From Sphingomonas koreensis (GTDB taxonomy: Bacteria; Pseudomonadota; Alphaproteobacteria; Sphingomonadales; Sphingomonadaceae), in NCBI RefSeq assembly GCF_002797435.1, contig NZ_PGEN01000001.1:2168501-2232500 (forward strand): a stretch of 64,000 bases of DNA, written 5' to 3'. Numbering within the stretch: position 1 is the stretch's first letter; every line of letters starts with the position of its first letter. Below are positions 1 to 8,969 of this stretch, piece after piece. The notes under the pieces are model-generated. The model saw only the letters and a list, made by a program, of their open reading frames with translations. It made no database searches and was not told the DNA's origin. The translations under genes and the position numbers were made by a program.

Positions 1-62
1 TCGAGCTGGAGCGTACGGACGCGCAGCAGGCGACCGAGCTTCTTCTGGTGCTTGTCAGCCAT
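1..62 (-). CDS. fliJ: FliJ flagellar export chaperone, N-terminal fragment
   Basis: The first twenty codons of a leftward gene are present before the window edge. They read MADKHQKKLGRLLRVRTLQL, which resembles the basic start of FliJ, the small coiled-coil stalk of the flagellar export ATPase. It begins 14 bases after the fliI stop codon in the same direction, the usual place for fliJ. Most of the protein lies outside the window, so identity rests on position and this short stretch. Confidence 0.7.
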   Translation of the reverse strand, partial: MADKHQKKLGRLLRVRTLQL

Positions 63-76
63 GCGCTGCGTTCAGA

Positions 77-1405
77 TCAGGCATCCCCGAACACGCCGAC
101 CAGCTCCGTCACCGCCTCTTCGAGGCTGACGGTCTGGTCATAAGCCTGACGGATATAGTCAAGCACCGAATCGTGGCAGGCAATCGCCGCGTCGATCGCC
201 GGATCGGCGCCCGCGCGATAGGCGCCCATCAGCACCAGATCGCGATTCTCCTCATAGGTGGCGAGGTGGCGGCGCAGCACGCGCGCGGCGGCGACATGCT
301 CCTTGTCGGCGATGTCGGTCATCACGCGGCTGACCGAGGGGCCCAGATCGATCGCAGGATAGACGCCGCGCTCCGCCAATGCCCGGCTGAGCACGATATG
401 CCCGTCCAGGATCGATCGTGCCGAATCGACCACGGGGTCGTTGCCGTCGTCGCCATCGGCCAGAACGGTATAGATTGCGGTGATCGATCCGCCGGTGTGG
501 ACGTCGGTCCCGGCGCGCTCGATCAGGCTCGGCAGCATCGCGATCGCGCTCGGCGGATAGCCGCGTGCTGATGCCGGTTCGCCGAGTGCCAGCCCGATCT
601 CGCGGCCCGCATGCGCGACGCGGGTCAGCGAATCCATGATGAGCAGCACCTTCTTGCCCTCGTTGCGAAAGGCTTCGGCGATGGCGGTAGCGCGCAGTGC
701 GCCGCGGATGCGCAGCACCGGAGAGTGGTTGGCCGGGACTGCGACCACAACCGAGCGCGCGCGCGCTTCGCCTGCGACCTTGGTCTCGAGAAAGTCGGAA
801 ACTTCGCGGGAACGCTCGCCGATCAGCCCGATCACGATGACGTCGGCCTTGGCCGCGCGCACCATCATGCCGAGCAGCACCGATTTGCCGACGCCCGATC
901 CGGCCATGATGCCGACCCGCTGCCCCTGGCCGATCGTCAGCAGCCCGTTGATCGCACGGACGCCGACATCGAGCGGCTGGAGTACGCGGCCGCGGTCGAG
1001 CGGTGACTGAATCTTCCCCGCAAGCGGCCATTTGCCGGCGCCGCGGATCGGGCCGAGCCCGTCGATCGGCTTGCCCGCGCCATCGACTACGCGACCGAGC
1101 ATCGCCGCGCCCACCTCCGCTTCGCCAGGAGGACCGACGGGACGGACCGGCGCGTTGGGAAGCAGGGCGGCCGGGCCGCCCAGGTTCATCATCAAGGTCT
1201 TGCCGCCGCGAAACCCGATCACCTCGGCTTCGACGCGGCTGGCGCCGGTGCCGATCGCGCAGACCGTGCCGACCGGGAGCGACAGACCGACCGCTTCCAT
1301 CAGCAGCCCGTCATAGGAAGACAGGCGCCCCGAAACCTTGGGCTGCGGGCGGAAATCGCGGCAGGCGAGGCCGTCGAGATAGTCGGCGGTGAAGCGGTTA
1401 TACAT
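77..1405 (-). CDS. fliI: Flagellum-specific export ATPase FliI
   Basis: This 442-residue protein is the F1-beta-like ATPase that energises export of flagellar subunits at the cytoplasmic face of the basal body. The Walker A motif AGSGVGKS lies at about residues 168-175. GERSREV with the catalytic glutamate lies at about 196-202, and the Walker B stretch LLIMDSLTR at about 254-262. Length is normal for FliI. It lies between fliH and fliJ with a 9-base gap to fliH, inside the long leftward operon that starts with the sigma-54 activator. Confidence 0.97.
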   Translation of the reverse strand: MYNRFTADYLDGLACRDFRPQPKVSGRLSSYDGLLMEAVGLSLPVGTVCAIGTGASRVEAEVIGFRGGKTLMMNLGGPAALLPNAPVRPVGPPGEAEVGAAMLGRVVDGAGKPIDGLGPIRGAGKWPLAGKIQSPLDRGRVLQPLDVGVRAINGLLTIGQGQRVGIMAGSGVGKSVLLGMMVRAAKADVIVIGLIGERSREVSDFLETKVAGEARARSVVVAVPANHSPVLRIRGALRATAIAEAFRNEGKKVLLIMDSLTRVAHAGREIGLALGEPASARGYPPSAIAMLPSLIERAGTDVHTGGSITAIYTVLADGDDGNDPVVDSARSILDGHIVLSRALAERGVYPAIDLGPSVSRVMTDIADKEHVAAARVLRRHLATYEENRDLVLMGAYRAGADPAIDAAIACHDSVLDYIRQAYDQTVSLEEAVTELVGVFGDA

Positions 1406-1414
1406 GCGGCGCCC

Positions 1415-2134
1415 TCAGACAGCCGGAGGAATCGGAACGCGGTCGATCGCCTGAGCGAGCTGCTCGAGCCACATGTCAGGGCCGTCCTCGACGATGGTCG
1501 ATGCGCTTTCGATGACGAATCCGCCGCGGGTCACATTAGGATCGCCGACGGGGAACACCGTCTTGGGCAGATGATCCTGCACCAGCGCGATGTCGTCGGG
1601 ATGCAGCCGCAGGATCGCCGATTCGGCGCTGTCGGCGAGCATGTCGGTCGCCGCCTCGATCCGGCCTGCGAGCACATCGGGGGCGATGCCCGATTCGCCG
1701 ATCATCTTCGCGACGAGATGCAACACCGTCTGGCGCAGATGCCCGGCCAGGCGTTCGCGGTCGAAATGCGCGCCCTGCGCCAATGCGTTGCTGACCTGCT
1801 GCAGCAAGGCAGCCTGCTGCGCGGCCACTGCGTCGGCCTCGGCGCGCCCCGCTGCCAGCCCTTCCGCATAGCCGGCGGCGCGTGCCGCCGCGATCGGATC
1901 GACGAAGTCCTTGGGCTCGGGCGCGGGCTCGGGATCGAACGGATCCCAGCCTTCGGTGGGATTGTGGCCCGGCTCGGCCGGGCTGAAATGCCGCGGCTCA
2001 GCCGACGCCGCGTCGCGCGGGCGCACCGCCCGCGGGGCGAATTCCTCGGGCGGGGCGAAGGCACGCTGAAGCGCCTCGGCGATCCCCGCGCTGCGTGCGG
2101 CGAGACCCGGAACGAAACCGGCCGGATCAGACAT
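1415..2134 (-). CDS. fliH: Flagellar assembly protein FliH
   Basis: This 239-residue protein is assigned as FliH, the dimeric regulator that binds FliI and docks it at the export gate. The C-terminal half (about 130-239) has the FliH/HrpE pattern, including a stretch like LRLHPDDIALVQDHL. The N-terminal 100 residues are proline- and alanine-rich and poorly conserved, as is common for FliH. Its ATG lies inside the end of fliG (8-base overlap), which implies translational coupling. The assignment rests on C-terminal pattern and gene order. Confidence 0.88.
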   Translation of the reverse strand: MSDPAGFVPGLAARSAGIAEALQRAFAPPEEFAPRAVRPRDAASAEPRHFSPAEPGHNPTEGWDPFDPEPAPEPKDFVDPIAAARAAGYAEGLAAGRAEADAVAAQQAALLQQVSNALAQGAHFDRERLAGHLRQTVLHLVAKMIGESGIAPDVLAGRIEAATDMLADSAESAILRLHPDDIALVQDHLPKTVFPVGDPNVTRGGFVIESASTIVEDGPDMWLEQLAQAIDRVPIPPAV

Positions 2135-3137
2135 AGTCGTCGTCTCCGCCGCTGCCCGGCATCGTGATCGTGCCGTCCTTGACCAGCTGGCGGGCGATGG
2201 CGATCATCACCTTCTGCGCCTCCAGCACCTCGGCGAGCTTCATCGGGCCGCGCGCTTCCATCTCGTCGCGGATCGTGTCGGCCGCACGGCTCGACATGCA
2301 CGACAGGAAGCGCGTTCGCGCCGCCTCGTCCGCGCCCTTGAGGCTGCGGACCAGCACGTCGCTTTCGATGTTGCGCAGCAGGGTGCCCATATTCTTGTCG
2401 TCGAGATCGAGCAGATTGTCGAAGACGAACATCGCCTCCTCGATCGCCCTCGCTACGTCGCGATCCAGCTTGGCGAGCTTGGGCATCACCTTCTGCTCGG
2501 TCACCTTGCGCACGCTCGACATGATCTTCGCCGCCTCGCGGGTGCCGCCCATCTGGACGCCCGCGACGCGGCGCGGCTGGCTCGAATGGCGTTCGAGCAG
2601 CGCGGTCAGCGTCGCCAGCGCCTCTGCGGTCACCGGCCCCAGCCGCGCAACGCGGCGCAGCACCTGCGGCTGAATCGCCTCGGGCAGCATCTCCAGCACC
2701 TGCCCCGCGGTCGCAGGCTCGAGATGCGCGAGCAGCACCGCAGCGATCTGGGGATGCTCCTCCTCCAGCATCGCCGCGATCTCGGTCGCATCCATCCATT
2801 GCAGCGCCGAGATCGATTCGTTGGGCTCGGGCGGCAGGATGCGCGACAGGATCGTGCTCGCGCGTTCCGGTCCCAGCGCCTTGGTGACCACCGATTCGAG
2901 CTTGGGGCGCGGATCGAACTGGATCGCGCTGCGCTCCTGCGCGCGGCCGGTGAAATCGTCCAGAACCTGCGCCATCTCCCATTCGCTGACATCGGCGACG
3001 CTCATCATCGCGGTGCCGAGCTGGCGGACTTCCTCGGGGTCGAGCTTCTGGAGGATCGCGGCGGCCTCTTCGTCGCCGACGACCATCATCAGCACCGCGG
3101 CGCGTTCGACACCGGAGAAATTGCGCGGCGCGTTCAT
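2127..3137 (-). CDS. fliG: Flagellar motor switch protein FliG
   Basis: FliG forms the upper C-ring that transmits torque from the stator and joins the MS ring to the switch. The 336-residue protein opens with the family pattern GVERAAVLMMVVGDEEAAAI. In the middle domain it carries the EHPQ motif (EHPQIAAVLLAHL). The C-terminal domain contains the charged helix region that contacts the stator (about 285-310, DTIRDEMEARG). It overlaps fliF by four bases and fliH by eight. Confidence 0.97.
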   Translation of the reverse strand: MNAPRNFSGVERAAVLMMVVGDEEAAAILQKLDPEEVRQLGTAMMSVADVSEWEMAQVLDDFTGRAQERSAIQFDPRPKLESVVTKALGPERASTILSRILPPEPNESISALQWMDATEIAAMLEEEHPQIAAVLLAHLEPATAGQVLEMLPEAIQPQVLRRVARLGPVTAEALATLTALLERHSSQPRRVAGVQMGGTREAAKIMSSVRKVTEQKVMPKLAKLDRDVARAIEEAMFVFDNLLDLDDKNMGTLLRNIESDVLVRSLKGADEAARTRFLSCMSSRAADTIRDEMEARGPMKLAEVLEAQKVMIAIARQLVKDGTITMPGSGGDDDYV

Positions 3138-4801
3138 CGATTGCCCTCCGCCTTGATCATGTCGCGCACGGCGAGTGCAGCGCGCGCCGGATTGTCACGG
3201 GTAAAATCGCGCACCAGCCCGACTCGTTCCCCGAGCGGCACGCCGCCCGCACCGAGCATCTCGGCACTCACCGGCGCCGGCATCGCGACGCCGTCGGCTC
3301 CGCCCATCGGCAGCGCCCCGCCGCGATTGGTGTCGTCGCGCTTCTTGAGCAATGCCTTGGCGAGCGGACGCACGCCGAGCAGCAGCACCAGCAGCGCGAT
3401 CACCACTGCTGTCACATTGCGCGCAACCATCGCGAACCAGCCGCTTTCGTAGAAGGCGGGGCCCTCGCTCGCCGCGTCCGCAGTCGTGCTGAACTTGCGG
3501 CTGACCACGGTTACCTGATCCTGGCGTGCTGCGTTGAAGCCGACCGCGGCCTTCACCAGATCGTCGATCTGCTTGATCTCGACCTGGCCCCGCGGTTTGC
3601 CCGGCTCCTCCTTGAGCAGCACCGCGACCGACAGCCGCTTGATGTTGCCCGGCGCGGCGCGGGTGACCGAGATTTCCTTGGCGTTGTCGTAGCTGCGCGC
3701 GAAACTGTCGCTCTGCTTCATGCCCGGCGCGGCGGCCGGCGTGGCAGGCTGATTGGCACCGGCGGTGACGCCTTCGGGCGTCGGCGTGGCCACGACGCTC
3801 GGCGCAGGCGCGACGTTGGAGAGCGCGCCAGGAATACCGCCAGGCGCATTGGCGCCGTCGCGCGGCGCGCCGGTCCAGTTGCCCTGTTCGGCGCGCACCA
3901 CGGCGCCCGCCTTGTCGAACGTCTCGCGCGTCGCCTGGCTCTCGTCGAGATCGACATCGGCCTGCACCTCGGCGGTGAAGTTTCCGGCACCCAGCAGGGG
4001 AGTCAGCAGCTGCACCAGCTGCTGGCGATACTTGTCCTCGATGCGGCGCTGGAAATCGATGCGTGCGTCGCCGGCGCTGCCTTCCTGGCCCGATTTGCTG
4101 AGCAAGGCGCCCGCCTGATCGACGATGGTCACCGCCTCGGCCTTCATCCCCGGCACCGACGATGCGACGAGGTTGACGATCGAGCGGACCTGCGCGTCGG
4201 ACAGCGTGCGGCCCGGCTGGAGCTTGACGATCACCGAGGCCGAAGGTTCGGCCTTGTCGCGCACGAACACGGTGGCTTCCGGGGTCGCGAGATGGACGCG
4301 CGCCTCGGCGACGGTATCGATCTCGCTGATCGAACGGGCGAGTTCGGTCTCGCGCGCCTGCCTCAGGCGTTCGCCCTCGACGGCACGGCTGACGCCCATC
4401 GGAAGCTGGTCGAGCAGCGCATAGCCGCCCGGCGCCGCCTTGGGCAGCCCCTGTCCGGCGAGCAGCATCCGCGCCTTGTGATAATCGTCCTCGCCAACGG
4501 TCAGCGAACCCGCGCCGTCGATCGCGTTCGGAATGCTCGCGGCGCTCAAGGCCTCGGCCACGGCGGCCTTATCGCTCTCGGGCAGGCTGGCGAACAGCAC
4601 GCGCTGCGGCGGGGTCGCCAGCGCCATCCAGGCGAGCGCGGCAGCGCCGATCAGCCCGACCATGAAGATCAGCGGCAGGCTGCGCTTGACCGCGGGTTGC
4701 GAGAGGATCGAGCGTATCTGGCTCAGCGGATTGGCGAAACCGCCCGGCCCCGTGGTGGCGGGGAGAGCGGCGGTTTCGGCGACGGAGACTGCGTTGCTCA
4801 T
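3134..4801 (-). CDS. fliF: Flagellar MS-ring protein FliF
   Basis: FliF builds the membrane-embedded MS ring, the base on which rod, export gate and C ring assemble. The 555-residue protein has a first membrane segment at about 42-64 (PLIFMVGLIGAAALAWMAL) and a large periplasmic part with ring-building motifs. A low-complexity Ala/Pro/Thr loop lies at about 310-360, a second membrane segment at about 455-478, and a short cytoplasmic tail binds FliG. Gene order fliE-fliF-fliG is canonical. Confidence 0.97.
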   Translation of the reverse strand: MSNAVSVAETAALPATTGPGGFANPLSQIRSILSQPAVKRSLPLIFMVGLIGAAALAWMALATPPQRVLFASLPESDKAAVAEALSAASIPNAIDGAGSLTVGEDDYHKARMLLAGQGLPKAAPGGYALLDQLPMGVSRAVEGERLRQARETELARSISEIDTVAEARVHLATPEATVFVRDKAEPSASVIVKLQPGRTLSDAQVRSIVNLVASSVPGMKAEAVTIVDQAGALLSKSGQEGSAGDARIDFQRRIEDKYRQQLVQLLTPLLGAGNFTAEVQADVDLDESQATRETFDKAGAVVRAEQGNWTGAPRDGANAPGGIPGALSNVAPAPSVVATPTPEGVTAGANQPATPAAAPGMKQSDSFARSYDNAKEISVTRAAPGNIKRLSVAVLLKEEPGKPRGQVEIKQIDDLVKAAVGFNAARQDQVTVVSRKFSTTADAASEGPAFYESGWFAMVARNVTAVVIALLVLLLGVRPLAKALLKKRDDTNRGGALPMGGADGVAMPAPVSAEMLGAGGVPLGERVGLVRDFTRDNPARAALAVRDMIKAEGNR

Positions 4802-4806
4802 AGCGA

Positions 4807-5178
4807 TCAGACCGGCATGCTCATGATGTCACGATAGGCGGTCAGGAGCTTGTTCCTGACCTGAAGCGTCGCTTCGAAGCCGACCGACGCCTCCTGACGG
4901 GCGAGCATCACCCTGGCGATGTCGACCGTCTCGCCGCGCTCGTAGGCGGCGGAGAGTTCGCTGGCGCGGTGCTGCGCACCGTTGACCTGCTGGAATGCGG
5001 TCTCGAACGTCTCGGTGAAGCTCGCCGGACCCGCGGGCTGGCCGACCGGCGCCGTCGCCGGAGCAGCCGCGCCGCTGGTCGCGCGCTGGAGCGCTTCGTT
5101 GCGTTCGAGGATCTGGGCGCGGAGCTGCATGACGCGGTCGATACCGCCCGCTGCGCCGACGCCGCCAATGCCGCTCAT
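4807..5178 (-). CDS. fliE: Flagellar hook-basal body protein FliE
   Basis: FliE is the adaptor between the MS ring and the proximal rod. The 123-residue protein has the conserved C-terminal half, with SFTETFETAFQQVNGAQ followed by ARVMLARQEASVGFEATLQV and the ending TAYRDIMSMPV. Its start codon overlaps the stop of the upstream activator gene as ATGA, and five bases separate it from fliF, so the three are co-transcribed. Confidence 0.95.
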   Translation of the reverse strand: MSGIGGVGAAGGIDRVMQLRAQILERNEALQRATSGAAAPATAPVGQPAGPASFTETFETAFQQVNGAQHRASELSAAYERGETVDIARVMLARQEASVGFEATLQVRNKLLTAYRDIMSMPV

Positions 5179-6422
5179 GCCGTGGCCCTCCGCGTGATGT
5201 CCTCACCCTGCTCGCGCGCCTTGGCGAGGCGGTAGCGCAGCGTGCGCTCCGAGATACCGAGGCGCTTGGCGGTCTCGGTGCGGCTGCCGCCGCACGCCGC
5301 CAGCGTTTCGCGGATCGCCGCGAATTCGCTGAGCTGGACGATGTTGCTGAGCGTGCCTTCCGCCTGCGCCGGGGCAGCGGCGGGCGCACGGTCGAAGATC
5401 AGGTGATCGGCGGTGATCGCATCTCCCGGGCAGAGCAGCAGCGCGCGCTGGATCACATTCTCCAGCTCGCGGACATTGCCCGGCCAGTCGTGCGACTGGA
5501 GCACCGCCAGCGCGTCCTGCGTCACCCAGGGCAGGCGGGCGCGATTGCCGGCGTGACGCAGCACCATCGCCGAAGCGAGCGCGGCGACGTCGCCCGGCCG
5601 CTCGGCGAGCTGGCGGGTGGTGAGCGGAAACACCGAGAGGCGGTAGTAAAGGTCGGCGCGGAACCGGCCTTCGGCCACTTCGGCCTGAAGGTCGCGGTTG
5701 GCGCAGGCGATGACGCGGACGTCGATCTTCTCGGGGCTGGTCGCACCGATCGGCACCACCTCACGCTCCTGCAGCGCGCGCAGCAGCTTGGCCTGGAGCG
5801 CCAGCGGCATCTCCGCGACTTCGTCGAGCAGCAGCGTGCCGCCGTTCGCGGCGCGGAAGAACCCCTCGCCTGCCGCATTGGCGCCAGTGAACGAGCCCTT
5901 CTGATGGCCGAACAGCAGCGCCTCGAGCATCGTCTCGGGCAACGCCGCACAGTTGACCGCGATGAACGGGCCGTCGCGGCGGGTGCTGCCCATATGGATC
6001 GCCTTAGCCAGCACTTCCTTGCCGGTGCCGGTCGGGCCGTTGATCAATACGGTGATGTCGGCGGCCGCGACCCGCTCGGCCAGCGCGTAGAGCGCAAGGC
6101 TCTCGGGATCGGCCGCGACCGGGGCATGAGCGCCGCGGAGCATCGCGCTGGCAAAGCCGCCGGCGATCGCGGCGTCTTCGGGACCGAAGCTCAGCCGCGC
6201 GGGGTTGCCGTCATGGAACGGCACCGCAGCGACCGGCCCCTCGGCCAGCACCAGCGTCCTCGCCGAAACCGGGGGCGCCTCGCCCTCTACGATCATGAAC
6301 AGATCGCCCGGCATGGGCTTGACCTTGTCGGCGGCGCCGATGGTGAAGCCCTGCGCACGCAGCGAGGAGACCAGCGCATAATGCTGCCGAAGCACCGCAG
6401 CTGACGGAAAGATCGTCTGCAT
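5175..6422 (-). CDS. Sigma-54-dependent flagellar activator (FlbD/FleQ type, no receiver domain)
   Basis: This 415-residue protein is an AAA+ enhancer-binding activator of RNA polymerase sigma-54. Walker A GPTGTGKE lies at 129-136. The sigma-54 contact loop is GSFTGA at 176-181, a variant of the usual GAFTGA. GNVRELENV marks the end of the AAA+ core, and a Fis-type helix-turn-helix closes the protein (TAKRLGISERTLRYRLAKA). The first ~125 residues show no phospho-acceptor receiver pattern. As first gene of the fliE-fliJ operon it probably drives the sigma-54 flagellar promoters, such as the one before flgB. It may correspond to Caulobacter flbD. Confidence 0.9.
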   Translation of the reverse strand: MQTIFPSAAVLRQHYALVSSLRAQGFTIGAADKVKPMPGDLFMIVEGEAPPVSARTLVLAEGPVAAVPFHDGNPARLSFGPEDAAIAGGFASAMLRGAHAPVAADPESLALYALAERVAAADITVLINGPTGTGKEVLAKAIHMGSTRRDGPFIAVNCAALPETMLEALLFGHQKGSFTGANAAGEGFFRAANGGTLLLDEVAEMPLALQAKLLRALQEREVVPIGATSPEKIDVRVIACANRDLQAEVAEGRFRADLYYRLSVFPLTTRQLAERPGDVAALASAMVLRHAGNRARLPWVTQDALAVLQSHDWPGNVRELENVIQRALLLCPGDAITADHLIFDRAPAAAPAQAEGTLSNIVQLSEFAAIRETLAACGGSRTETAKRLGISERTLRYRLAKAREQGEDITRRATA

Positions 6423-6458
6423 TCAAACCCCCTGTTGGGAGGGTGATGCAGGATTGAT

Positions 6459-6477
6459 GGTAAACGAGTCGTAAACC
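6459..6477 (-). promoter_or_regulatory. Candidate CtrA-like site before the activator-fliE-fliJ operon
   Basis: Read on the minus strand, the element is GGTTTACGACTCGTTTACC, that is TTTA-N7-TTTAC about 40 bases before the start codon of the activator gene. It resembles the CtrA half-site arrangement TTAA-N7-TTAAC known from class II flagellar promoters of alphaproteobacteria, with T in place of A in both half-sites. This is a pattern match only. Confidence 0.3.
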
Positions 6478-6480
6478 ATG

Positions 6481-6515
6481 CGGCAAAAATCAGCCGAAAC
6501 GGCTCCAGATTGCCG
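6481..6515. promoter_or_regulatory. Spaced CGGCAA/TTGCCG half-sites between activator and flagellin genes
   Basis: CGGCAA at 6481-6486 and TTGCCG at 6510-6515 form a widely spaced inverted pair around a smaller palindrome (AGCCGAAACGGCT). The same half-sites form compact palindromes between the motA and flgB units, so they may be binding sites for the flagellar sigma-54 activator, here possibly autoregulatory. Confidence 0.3.
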
Positions 6516-6571
6516 CGCGCGCCTCTACGCGTGTGCGCGTAGGCCGTTCGGGCCGTGGTTCAGAAAAGTGC

Positions 6572-6598
6572 TTAATCCCCGCCTCAGCCTGCCGTTTG
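6572..6598 (+). promoter_or_regulatory. Sigma-28 (FliA) promoter of the flagellin gene
   Basis: TTAA at 6572-6575 and GCCGTTTG at 6591-6598 are separated by exactly 15 bases. This matches the spacing of the FliA consensus TAAA-N15-GCCGATAA. The site lies about 74 bases before the flagellin start. A similar element precedes flgM, and the FliA gene is in this window. Confidence 0.6.
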
Positions 6599-6671
6599 AC
6601 CCCAGTGGCGGCTCGAGCTCCTTCGCATTCAGGGGGGTAAGCGGGGACGCCGGACTGAACGGAGACAAGAC

Positions 6672-8129
6672 ATGACTGTTATCGGAACGAACATTGCGAG
6701 CCTCCGCGCCGCGAATGCGTCCAAGATGGCTTCGTCGTCGCTGCAGACCGCCATGGAGCGTCTGTCGACCGGCAAGCGCATCAACAGCGCCAAGGACGAT
6801 GCCGCGGGCCTCGCCATCGCGAGCCGCATGACCGCGCAGGTCAAGAGCATGAACGTCGCCATCCGCAACGCGAATGACGGCATCTCGCTCGCTCAGACTG
6901 CCGAAGGCGCGCTGGGCGAAGTCACCAACATGCTTCAGCGCATGAAGGAACTGGCGACCCAGGCTTCGAACGGCACGCTGAGCCCCAGCGACCGCTCGAC
7001 CCTGCAGGCCGAAATGACCCAGCTGATCGCTGAAGTCGGCAACATCTCGAAGACCGCGAACTTCAACGGCGTCAGCCTGCTCGACGGCAAGACCGGCGAC
7101 GTGACGCTGCAGACCGGCATCAACGCCGGCGAGACGATCTCGATGTCGATGCTCAACACCTCGTCCGAGAAGCTCGGCCTCAAGGTCGGCGTCGAAGGCC
7201 CGGTGACGGGCACGGTGGCCAACACCGGCATCAAGAAGAACGAGCTGCAGATCAACGGCACCTGGATCGGCGCCAGCGTCGACACCAATGGTGACGCCAG
7301 CAGCGCGATCGCCGACAAGGTGACCGCGATCAACGCCAAGACCAGCGAGACCGGGGTGACGGCCGCTGCACAGACCAAGGCGACGCTGACGATGGTCGGC
7401 GCCGACAAGAACACCACCGGCACGCTCAACATCAACGGCAAGGCGATCGATCTTTCCGATGGCGCAGTCGCCGACGTCACCGGCCCGCCTGCGGTTCCCG
7501 GCTACTACGACCTCGAACTGCTCGTCACCGCGATCAACGGCACCAGCGGTGTCGGCGTCACCGCCGCGCTCAACGAGGCCGGCACCGCGATCGAACTGAC
7601 CAGCGCCGCAGATGTGGTGTTCAAGGCCGACACCGCCGACCTCGCGAAGTTCAAGGTCCGCGCCGAGGGTGCGTCCGCCGATCTGGCGATGACGGACGAC
7701 ACGGACGCCACGGTCGCGCTCAACCAGGTCGTGCTGACCGCGGCTGCGGGCGAGACGATCATCGTCGGCGGCGAGACCGCGGCGATGGCCTCGATCGGCC
7801 TGACCGCGACCTCGGCCAAGGGCAGCGATCTGTCGATCGCGACCCAGGACGATGCCTCGGCGGCGATGAAGGTGATCGACGACGCGCTGACCGAGATCTC
7901 GGCCGGCCGTGGCGATCTCGGTGCGGTGCAGAACCGCCTCGAATCGACCGTCGCCAACCTGACGACCACGACGAGCAACCTGTCCGAAGCGCGCAGCCGC
8001 ATCGAGGACGCCGATTTCTCGGCCGAAACGACCGCGCTCGCCAAGGCACAGATCCTGAGCCAGGCCTCCACCGCGATGCTGGCCCAGGCCAACCAGTCGC
8101 AGCAGAACGTTCTCTCGCTGCTTCGCTAA
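6672..8129 (+). CDS. fliC: Flagellin
   Basis: This is the filament subunit, 485 residues. The N-terminal D0/D1 region (about 1-140) reads [13 protein letters not shown] with the conserved [20 protein letters not shown]. The C-terminal D1/D0 region (about 395-485) has [20 protein letters not shown] and ends QNVLSLLR. The middle (about 145-390) is a long variable insert of Thr/Ala/Gly-rich segments that would form surface-exposed D2/D3 domains. Short alphaproteobacterial flagellins often lack these. A ribosome site GGAGA precedes the ATG, a sigma-28 promoter lies upstream, and a terminator follows. Confidence 0.97.
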   Translation: MTVIGTNIASLRAANASKMASSSLQTAMERLSTGKRINSAKDDAAGLAIASRMTAQVKSMNVAIRNANDGISLAQTAEGALGEVTNMLQRMKELATQASNGTLSPSDRSTLQAEMTQLIAEVGNISKTANFNGVSLLDGKTGDVTLQTGINAGETISMSMLNTSSEKLGLKVGVEGPVTGTVANTGIKKNELQINGTWIGASVDTNGDASSAIADKVTAINAKTSETGVTAAAQTKATLTMVGADKNTTGTLNINGKAIDLSDGAVADVTGPPAVPGYYDLELLVTAINGTSGVGVTAALNEAGTAIELTSAADVVFKADTADLAKFKVRAEGASADLAMTDDTDATVALNQVVLTAAAGETIIVGGETAAMASIGLTATSAKGSDLSIATQDDASAAMKVIDDALTEISAGRGDLGAVQNRLESTVANLTTTTSNLSEARSRIEDADFSAETTALAKAQILSQASTAMLAQANQSQQNVLSLLR

Positions 8130-8210
8130 GCGTGTGCCGGTCGGGGTGTCACCCCCCTGACAGGCACCACGGCCGGTCACCCTCTCTTCGCGGGAGGGCA
8201 TGCGAGGAAG

Positions 8211-8260
8211 CCCCGGTGGTCGCCCCAGAAATGGAGGCTTCCGCCGGGGTTTTTCCTTTT
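8211..8260 (+). terminator. Rho-independent terminator downstream of flagellin
   Basis: The arms CCCCGGTGG (8211-8219) and CCGCCGGGG (8241-8249) pair with one wobble and are followed by a T-rich run (8250-8260). The site is about 80 bases after the flagellin stop and before the convergent gene at 8298. Confidence 0.65.
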
Positions 8261-8297
8261 CGGCAAGCAAGGCACGGCCGCGCCTTCGGCGGGATGG

Positions 8298-8606
8298 TCA
8301 GTTTCTGTCGAGTGCTTCGCGCGCCGCCTTCGCGAGCGCGCAGTCCTTGCCGCTGGAGCGGCACTGTTGCTCGAGCATCTCCACCACCTTGAGCTGTTCC
8401 TGTCGGACAAAGGGATCATTGCTGATGTCCGGCGAGAACATGCCTCGACCATTGAGTCCGGCCCTCGATTTTCCGGAACCGGGCACCGCATTCGGTCTCA
8501 AGGGCGGGGTATCCGTGCCGCGCGGCAACCAAAGGCCTATCGCAATTCCGATCGCGATGCAGACCCCAGCCAATGCAATCGTCTTGATGTTGCGTGGGCG
8601 CACCAT
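8298..8606 (-). CDS. Small membrane-anchored hypothetical protein
   Basis: This 102-residue protein has a basic N-terminus (MVRPRNIK) and a single hydrophobic segment at about 8-27. The rest is hydrophilic, with two cysteines in SSGKDCALAKAA and nearby QQC. That suggests a signal-anchored protein facing the periplasm, perhaps with a disulphide. It begins 9 bases after the DUF454 gene in the same direction, so it is probably co-transcribed with the ArsR and DUF454 genes. No family is recognised. Confidence 0.6.
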   Translation of the reverse strand: MVRPRNIKTIALAGVCIAIGIAIGLWLPRGTDTPPLRPNAVPGSGKSRAGLNGRGMFSPDISNDPFVRQEQLKVVEMLEQQCRSSGKDCALAKAAREALDRN

Positions 8607-8615
8607 TCCCGCTTC

Positions 8616-8969
8616 CTAAGTTTCAGGTCGTGTCCAGATCCACCCGCCGACCGTGACGGCCGCGGCGATCGTCACCAGCGGCCAGGGCATGGGCGAGAAG
8701 ATCATCGTCAGCGCGATACTCGCCGCGAACGCCACCGTCGCAGCCTTCTTCCCCCCGCGGCTGATCGCCCCCTTTTCCCGCCAGCGCACGATATGCGGAC
8801 CGAACTTCGGATGGTCGAGGAGCTTGCGCTCGAGCCGGGGCGAGCTGCGCGCGAAACACCAGGCGGCCAGGATCACGAACACCGTGGTCGGCATCACCGG
8901 CAGGATCGCACCGATCACCGCAAGGCCAAGGCTGACAAAGCCCGCAGCGAGGTAGAGGTGCCGCCGCAC
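8616..8969 (-). CDS. YbaN/DUF454 family inner membrane protein
   Basis: The 117-residue protein matches DUF454. It has LGLAVIGAILPVMPTTVFVILAAWCFARSSPRLERKLLDHPKFGPHI near the N-terminus and two further hydrophobic segments at about 78-110. Family function is not established. It starts immediately after the ArsR-type regulator, implying one unit, and its start codon is the only suitable ATG there. Confidence 0.85.
   Translation of the reverse strand: MRRHLYLAAGFVSLGLAVIGAILPVMPTTVFVILAAWCFARSSPRLERKLLDHPKFGPHIVRWREKGAISRGGKKAATVAFAASIALTMIFSPMPWPLVTIAAAVTVGGWIWTRPET

Noticed and set aside
6525..8270. A 581-codon minus-strand frame opposite flagellin.
   Set aside because: It is a shadow. The plus strand encodes flagellin with conserved ends, promoter and terminator.
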